Positions 10,054 through 14,066 of a stretch of DNA of 14,066 nt are shown piece by piece. A program made the translations under genes and the position numbers. The DNA is from Tulasnella sp. 424 (Eukaryota; Basidiomycota; Agaricomycetes; Cantharellales; Tulasnellaceae), in contig WSUB01000390.1 in the NCBI GenBank assembly GCA_019633425.1, positions 1 to 14,066 of the forward strand, in the 5' to 3' direction. The notes under the pieces are model-generated. The model ran no database searches, was not told the origin of the DNA, and saw nothing but the letters and a program-made list of their open reading frames with translations. Positions within the stretch are counted from its first letter, which is position 1. Every line of letters begins with the position of its first letter.

Positions 10054-10090
10054 TGTTGTGGCGCCCTTTTAATGGGGGGTCGGATAGCGA
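10054..10090 (-). repeat. MULE right terminal inverted repeat (37 bp)
   Basis: Perfect reverse complement of 6579-6615. It lies about 70 nt after the transposase stop codon and closes the element. Confidence 0.97.
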
Positions 10091-11162
10091 CAGTTCGTTG
10101 ACTGTCCCTCTATGATAATGATGACTTTCAATGCACCCCAAAGTGATCCCATGATTTGAACGCGAGACTAGGTGAGTTCCCATACCTCTCTCCTACACCC
10201 TCTTGTACTCTTAACCGGCAACCGTAGTTGGGATCTAGACCACCATGCACCTCACACTCGCTTCCCAACTAAACATCCACCAACGCCAGCCCATGCGGCA
10301 CCCTCACATCGCTGTGCCCAAACTCTACATTTGAAGAAACGCCACTTCTATTCGCATGATGATCCTTGCATGGCCAGATGGTTCTCGCCACTTTGATTGC
10401 GAAGCGCCGCCCACTCTTGCAACCGACCACACCGAGTCCCTAACTATCGAGAAAGCGTGTCGCCCAGCACTTTCCTCCAAAGCCCCGTCCACACCCACCT
10501 TCTCAAAAAGGTTTCAATCTCTATGAATTAGCCCCAAGCAGGACTCGCCGCACAATAGTGCATGACCGAACAAGCAGCACGGGCCAACTCACCTCCTTCC
10601 CAGTCTTCATCGGAAACGTACGACTCGCAACGCAGACTGAAGGCACCGATCGGCCAACATAACGTTGATATTCACAACTACTCTGCCGTTGAGGAGGACA
10701 ACGATGAAGGACGAGGCGGGTCTGAGTCCAACGCGAGGAGGGACTGGGAGTCGACCACCGTTGGGAACCGTCCGGGTGCGTATCAAAGCTTGGTTGAATT
10801 CAAGCTATCGCTGCGCACCGCCTCCGTCAGAATCCCCTCTCCCAATTCGTCTCAACAGTCTTGCTCCGGTAGTCATCCTACAACGCATATCCTACCCTCG
10901 CGCGTACGCCTCGAGATCGACCTTACGGACCTTCGCAAGTCACAATCGTTCGTCCAGCACCTTCCATCATCGATCGCCTCGGTTCCGTTGCCTTTTCCAA
11001 TGACGACTGAGTTTAATTTGTAGCCACAGCCATCGCCCGCCGGACCACAGCTCGAATACAAATCACCTCCACCAGCCGCCTTCAAGCTGTCAAAGTGCAA
11101 GACCGTCGCTCGTCATCAACCGCAGCGGCACATCAGACATCGCAAGACCGAGAACCACTAGG
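10091..11162. repeat. Dispersed direct repeat, copy B (right block)
   Basis: Aligns with 3523-4618. Shared blocks include TTGACTGTCC near the start (TTGGCTGTCC in A), CCATGCACCTCACACTCGCT, GAAGGCACCGATCGGCCAAC, CAGAATCCCCTCTCCCAATT, CACAATCGTTCGTCCAGCAC and ACATCGCAAGAC near the end. The open frames at 10562-11023 and 10665-11003 are not conserved in copy A, so coding is unlikely. Homology fades near 11162, just after a CACTAG that corresponds to CTCTAG at 4618. Confidence 0.8.
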
Positions 11163-11435
11163 GGAGTCAATGGCATCCACATCTTTCCCATCTCCGAGGA
11201 CTCACCGAACGCAAGCATTCTTCGTCGGGTTTCGAACTCGGTGGCCATAGCGGCCTCTGTGAACGGACCAACCAATGCGCCCAGCGGACAAACCTCCAAC
11301 ACCCTCGTTTCGATCCTTCCTCAACGAGTCGCGACCTTCGTCCAAAGAAAGTCCCGACGGTTTTTGTCCGAGTTCAAATACTGGGAGCGGACTCCACTTT
11401 CGCTTGGAGGAGGAGCGTATTTCGCGATCGAATAA
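11163..11435 (+). CDS. Hypothetical open segment, possible 3' exon of an unknown gene
   Basis: Directly after a CACTAG that could act as a splice acceptor, the frame GVNGIHIFPISEDSPNAS... is open to a TAA at 11433-11435 and ends KYWERTPLSLGGGAYFAIE. Codons favour G or C at third positions only modestly. I recognise no domain, and no start codon or upstream exon can be assigned because dispersed repeat B abuts. Other frames on both strands are also partly open here (11275-11688 plus, 11202-11486 minus), so the assignment is weak. It may be the surviving end of a gene cut by the repeat. Confidence 0.3.
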   Translation, partial: GVNGIHIFPISEDSPNASILRRVSNSVAIAASVNGPTNAPSGQTSNTLVSILPQRVATFVQRKSRRFLSEFKYWERTPLSLGGGAYFAIE

Positions 11436-12880
11436 GTGTCCCCTCAGCCCCTTTCTTCCTTGTTCCCTCCACTCATTCCGTGTCACGGTTGTGTGTATTT
11501 CGGTCGCTTTTTTCTTGCGCTTTCGGTATCATACAACCCAACGGTGTGGTTTTATCGTTAGGTTGCATATATCATACTTGAGCAGAGCACCGTCGTTCGC
11601 GGTACGCTTGCTCACCGACTCGCCACCCGGGTATCACACGTACGTTACAAAAAGAAAAGAAAAGACTATATTAATTAGTTGGACCTAGTGGTAAAATAGA
11701 TATATATCTGCATCGTGAGGAGAAAGAGAGTGCCAAATACGAGACGCGTTGATGCGGAGGAACAGGAAGAAGAGTAATAATATAAGTAGTTGAAGGACAG
11801 CGCGAAAACAAACGAGGAGGAGAAATAGCAGAGAAATCAGGTTACTGAATGCAGATCGAGAGTGCGAGAGTGGGGGATTCATTTACTGATGCAATTGTAA
11901 GCCAGAACAGACTTTCGGGCCGCCAGTGAGCAATGAGCTCTAGACCTACTCACTGCGATCCGGACGCACTGTCAGAGAACAATCAAGTGCTGTTCAGATG
12001 CCGAGCGCGAGATACAGCACGATGAAAAGGAGAGAGCTTACAGTAGAGGAGAGGCTCGCTGCAGCAGCAAAGCGGAAGAAACAGAAGGTCGTGGAGAGCG
12101 AGCACTGGCGCCGAGCGGGGACCGGAGGATTGCGGAGCGGAAGTTACACATAGAACTTGAGGACGGATTTTGGTGTTGCAAACGGAGCACTTGGAAGGAT
12201 GCACGGCATTGTCCTAAATAAAGATAAGGCCTGTCAAACACACACAGCTCACGGCAGTTTATACGTTCCCAGGGCCTAACACTGAGGCAGGCGATTGTAG
12301 ACATCTGAAAGCCACCGGGTTGACAGGTCATTGCTTGTAAGCGGAGCTCGGCTGCCCGCGGAGAACGAAAGGTCGGAGGAGCTTGGTGCTAAGACGAATG
12401 GAATAGTGGTTGGACATGGGGAGGAGGGAAGGAGGCGGGAGGCTCGAGATGACAAAGCGCGAAGGGGAATTGGTCACACGGAGACGGGGAATTCCAGAAG
12501 CAGGAACGGCATGCATGGAATGAACATGGTGAATTATTACAGTACATGTGGAGGAAGTGCTGGTGAATAGTCGAAGAGACGCGCACACAGACGGTGGGGA
12601 CAAGATCTGAAGAGAGTAAGGGGCATGCGTGTGATCCGAACTCAATGCGTCGATCAGGGGGTGGCGTGCCTGTGCGGTCAGGTTGGCACGTCGACGTCTG
12701 GCGCAATCTCAATCAGGGAGGTAGCTTAAGCGAGCAAGGTAATGCATACTCACTGCAATCCATCTACCAGATTGGTGTAGTGTATAAGCAATGGTCATTG
12801 TACAGAAGGGAACTTGGCTTGGCCGGAAAGTCGAAAGTCGAACATCGGTGTGGACAACGGCCGGCTTCATCAGGAAAAGG
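11436..12880. other. Long stretch without a supportable gene
   Basis: Starts with T-rich, UTR-like sequence, then becomes purine-rich on the plus strand (about 11700-12130 and 12360-12660). A small open frame at 11998-12153 (51 codons, with MKRRELTVEERLAAAAKRKK) has a protein-like charge pattern but no context. Minus-strand frames between 12038 and 12712 are Ser/Pro/Cys-rich, as expected from the composition. GTGAGTA occurs in minus-strand orientation near 11950 and 12750 after similar words (ATCGCA and ATTGCA), which may be donors of an unassigned minus-strand transcript. Confidence 0.5.
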
Positions 12881-12890
12881 GGTCAGTGCT

Positions 12891-13065
12891 ATAAACCGCT
12901 ATAAACTGCTATAAGCTGCTATAAACTGCTATATAGCATGTATTGCAGCATAGCGCTGCATAGCATTTCATAGCGGCATATTTATCTCTAATGTGTATAT
13001 AGCGTATATACATTAGCATAGCTGTTTATTGAGGCTCATTGCAGTTCATTGCAGTTCATTGCAGT
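12891..13065. repeat. Decamer tandem repeats with small palindromes
   Basis: Four in-register decamers of the form ATAAACYGCT (one reads ATAAGCTGCT) occupy 12891-12930. Three perfect TCATTGCAGT decamers occupy 13036-13065. Between them lie two palindromes: TGCAGC/GCTGCA with a 5-nt loop (12944-12960) and an imperfect CTAATGT...ACATTAG hairpin (12988-13016). The word TAGC/GCTA recurs throughout. It could be a satellite or the tail of a transposable element; the source is unknown. Confidence 0.8.
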
Positions 13066-13075
13066 ATAGTAGTGA

Positions 13076-13189
13076 AGAATGATGTAGCCTAATGTTTTTA
13101 TATCTCAACCCATTACATTTAATTAATATATATTATTCATACTATACAAGAATCTACAATGTACCACAGAATTAAGACATAATACTCAC
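13076..13189. other. AT-rich spacer
   Basis: Strongly AT-rich (TTAATTAATATATATTATTC near 13120). Nothing coding is visible. It lies immediately downstream, on the minus strand, of the last recognisable exon-like unit and may be intronic or a 3' region for that transcript. Confidence 0.45.
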
Positions 13190-14034
13190 CTCTTGATGTT
13201 CCTCACATGCTGAGTTGTGGTCATGTATGGCCATTCTAACGCAAATGGAAAGGTTAGTAATCCAAAAAAAGAATTGAGGATGAAAATCCACTTACCACAG
13301 GCTCTCATTTGCATCACTGAATGTGCTGTGGCTGTGCTAGTGATTGACGTGCAGTGCAGCACGGTGTCATGGTCCCGAGTTGTCATTCTAATGTAGACTC
13401 AAAGTTTAGTCATCTAAACTTGAAATGAATAGTGAACCCAAGTTACCTGTGAGCCTCCTTAGCGTCCCTGAAGGCAGGGATGTTCACTGTGGCTGTGCTA
13501 AGGATCGACGTGTGGTGTGCCAACACGTTGAGACTCCGAACAGTTGTTCTAATGCAAATTCAAAGGTTAGTAAGCTAAATCCAGAATAAATCGTAGAATA
13601 GACTTAGCTATGAGTCCCCTTGGCGTCCCTGAAGGCAAGGAAGGCTGCTGTGGCTGTGCTAGGGCTCGACGTGTGGTTCAACGGGGCGTTGTGGCCCCGA
13701 ACCGTTGTTCTAATGCAAATTCAAAGGTTAGTAAGCCAAATCCAGAGTAAATCGTAGATTAGACTTAGCTATGAGTCCCCTTAGCGTCCCTGAAGGCAAG
13801 GACAGCTGCTGTGGCTGTGCTAGGGATCGACGTGTGGTTCAACGGGGTGTCGTGGCCCTGAACCGTCGTTCTAATGTGAATTCAAAGGTTAGTAATCCAA
13901 AGTCAGAACAGATAGCAGAATAAAGTTACTTACCAGTCTCATTAGGGTCGCTGAAGGCATATATGGCAGTTGTGGCTTTGCTAAGGATCGACATGTGGTG
14001 TGCCAACATGTTGAGGCCGCCCCAAACCGTCGTT
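13190..14034 (-). other. Candidate tandemly duplicated exons of a minus-strand gene or lncRNA
   Basis: Read on the minus strand, each unit shows a branch-point match (TACTAAC or close), 15-20 nt later an acceptor (CATTAG or GTTAG), an exon-like block, then a donor site. Exon-like blocks are 13934-14034 (101 nt), 13769-13870, 13608-13709 and 13447-13548 (102 nt each), 13296-13387 (92 nt) and 13190-13235 (46 nt). Intervening blocks are 63, 59, 59, 59 and 60 nt. Donors are GTAAGT, GTAACT, GTAAGT and GTGAGT, but the two central units have C instead of the first intron G. A 102-nt exon is phase-symmetric (34 codons); the shared frame reads TTV...LNHTSIPSTATA...AFRDAKGT and is open in the five longer blocks. 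Blocks 13447-13548, 13296-13387 and 13190-13235 join in frame. No known domain is recognised; it may be decayed or non-coding. Confidence 0.5.
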
Positions 14035-14066
14035 CTAATGCAATTTTGAATGTTAGTCATCAAAAG
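13190..14066 (-). repeat. Tandem array of ~161-bp units, continues past the window
   Basis: The landmark AAAGGTTAGTAA (or variant) recurs at 13249, 13401, 13562, 13723, 13884 and about 14048, with spacings of 152, 161, 161, 161 and 164 bp. Each unit also carries GTTCTAATG, GCTGTGGCTGTGCTA and GTCCCTGAAGGCA or variants. The two central units are closest to each other; the outer ones are more diverged. The last unit is truncated only by the window edge, so the true copy number is unknown. Confidence 0.9.

Larger units (their letters stand above)
6579..10090 (+). mobile_element. Complete Mutator-like (MULE) DNA transposon, 3512 bp
   Basis: Bounded by perfect 37-bp terminal inverted repeats (6579-6615 and 10054-10090) and carrying one transposase gene (6743-9982) with no visible lesion. 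The insertion splits dispersed repeat copy B, which continues on both sides. No 8-11 bp target-site duplication is visible: the flanks read AGGCATCTT on the left and CAGTTCGTT on the right. A deletion at the target, ectopic recombination, or a position shared with the insert in copy A could explain that. Perfect end repeats plus an intact frame suggest recent activity. Confidence 0.92.

Noticed and set aside
10562..11023. A 153-codon open frame in repeat copy B
   Set aside because: The matching part of copy A is broken by indels and stops in this frame, and no domain is visible.
2997..11162. Copies A and B as the LTRs of a retrotransposon enclosing a protease
   Set aside because: The enclosed enzyme is a two-lobed cellular pepsin, not a retropepsin. 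There is no reverse transcriptase, integrase or primer-binding site, and the repeats lack TG...CA ends.
12038..12712. Overlapping minus-strand open frames of about 100 codons
   Set aside because: They are Ser/Pro/Cys-rich, overlap in different frames, and follow from the purine-rich plus strand; no coherent gene model could be built.
12891..13065. CRISPR-like array
   Set aside because: The units are 10 bp and contiguous, with no spacers, in a eukaryotic genome.

Overview
The window looks like accessory chromosomal DNA of a filamentous basidiomycete, most likely an Agaricomycete. The reasons are protein-coding exons cut by many 52-70 nt GT-AG introns with CTAAC-type branch points, a NACHT/WD40 receptor-like gene, a secreted-type pepsin-family protease, and a Mutator-like transposon of the kind common in mushroom-forming fungi. 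All homology calls are from reading the sequence; no database search was possible.

Layout. (1) 2-1719 (+): the 3' part of a NACHT-WD40 (HET-E/NLR-like) gene. A 56-nt intron joins the helical region after the NACHT domain to a propeller made of near-identical 129-bp WD40 repeats. (2) 1720-2251: pyrimidine-rich intergenic DNA with a C14 tract. (3) 2252-2927: a foldback element whose two arms, about 300 bp each, are inverted copies of one another and are bordered by TA. (4) 2997-4618: copy A of a long dispersed direct repeat, carrying an unrelated segment of about 0.4 kb. (5) 4619-5981 (+): a pepsin-like aspartic protease with both catalytic motifs, but with no visible signal-peptide exon, a splice-phase conflict and a one-base frameshift. 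It is probably a pseudogene. (6) 6457-6578 plus 10091-11162: copy B of the same repeat, split exactly at 6578/10091 by (7) a 3512-bp MULE transposon. The MULE has perfect 37-bp terminal inverted repeats and one seven-exon transposase gene that reads through intact to 957 aa. (8) 11163-11435: a short open segment of unknown identity after the end of copy B. (9) 11436-12880: no supportable gene. (10) 12891-13065: decamer tandem repeats and small palindromes. (11) 13190-14066 (-): a tandem array of about 161-bp units running off the window end. On the minus strand each unit reads as an exon of about 102 nt plus a 59-nt intron with branch point and acceptor; some donors are intact and two carry the same lesion.

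How the parts relate. There is no operon logic. This is a rearranging, transposon-rich block next to a recognition-type gene that itself evolves by repeat turnover. The A and B repeats flank the protease and could recombine to remove it. The MULE is the only complete mobile gene and the youngest-looking insertion. The most unusual feature is the minus-strand tandem-exon array: three units keep exactly 102 nt of exon (34 codons, phase-symmetric) and 59 nt of intron, as expected if a whole exon-intron module was amplified.
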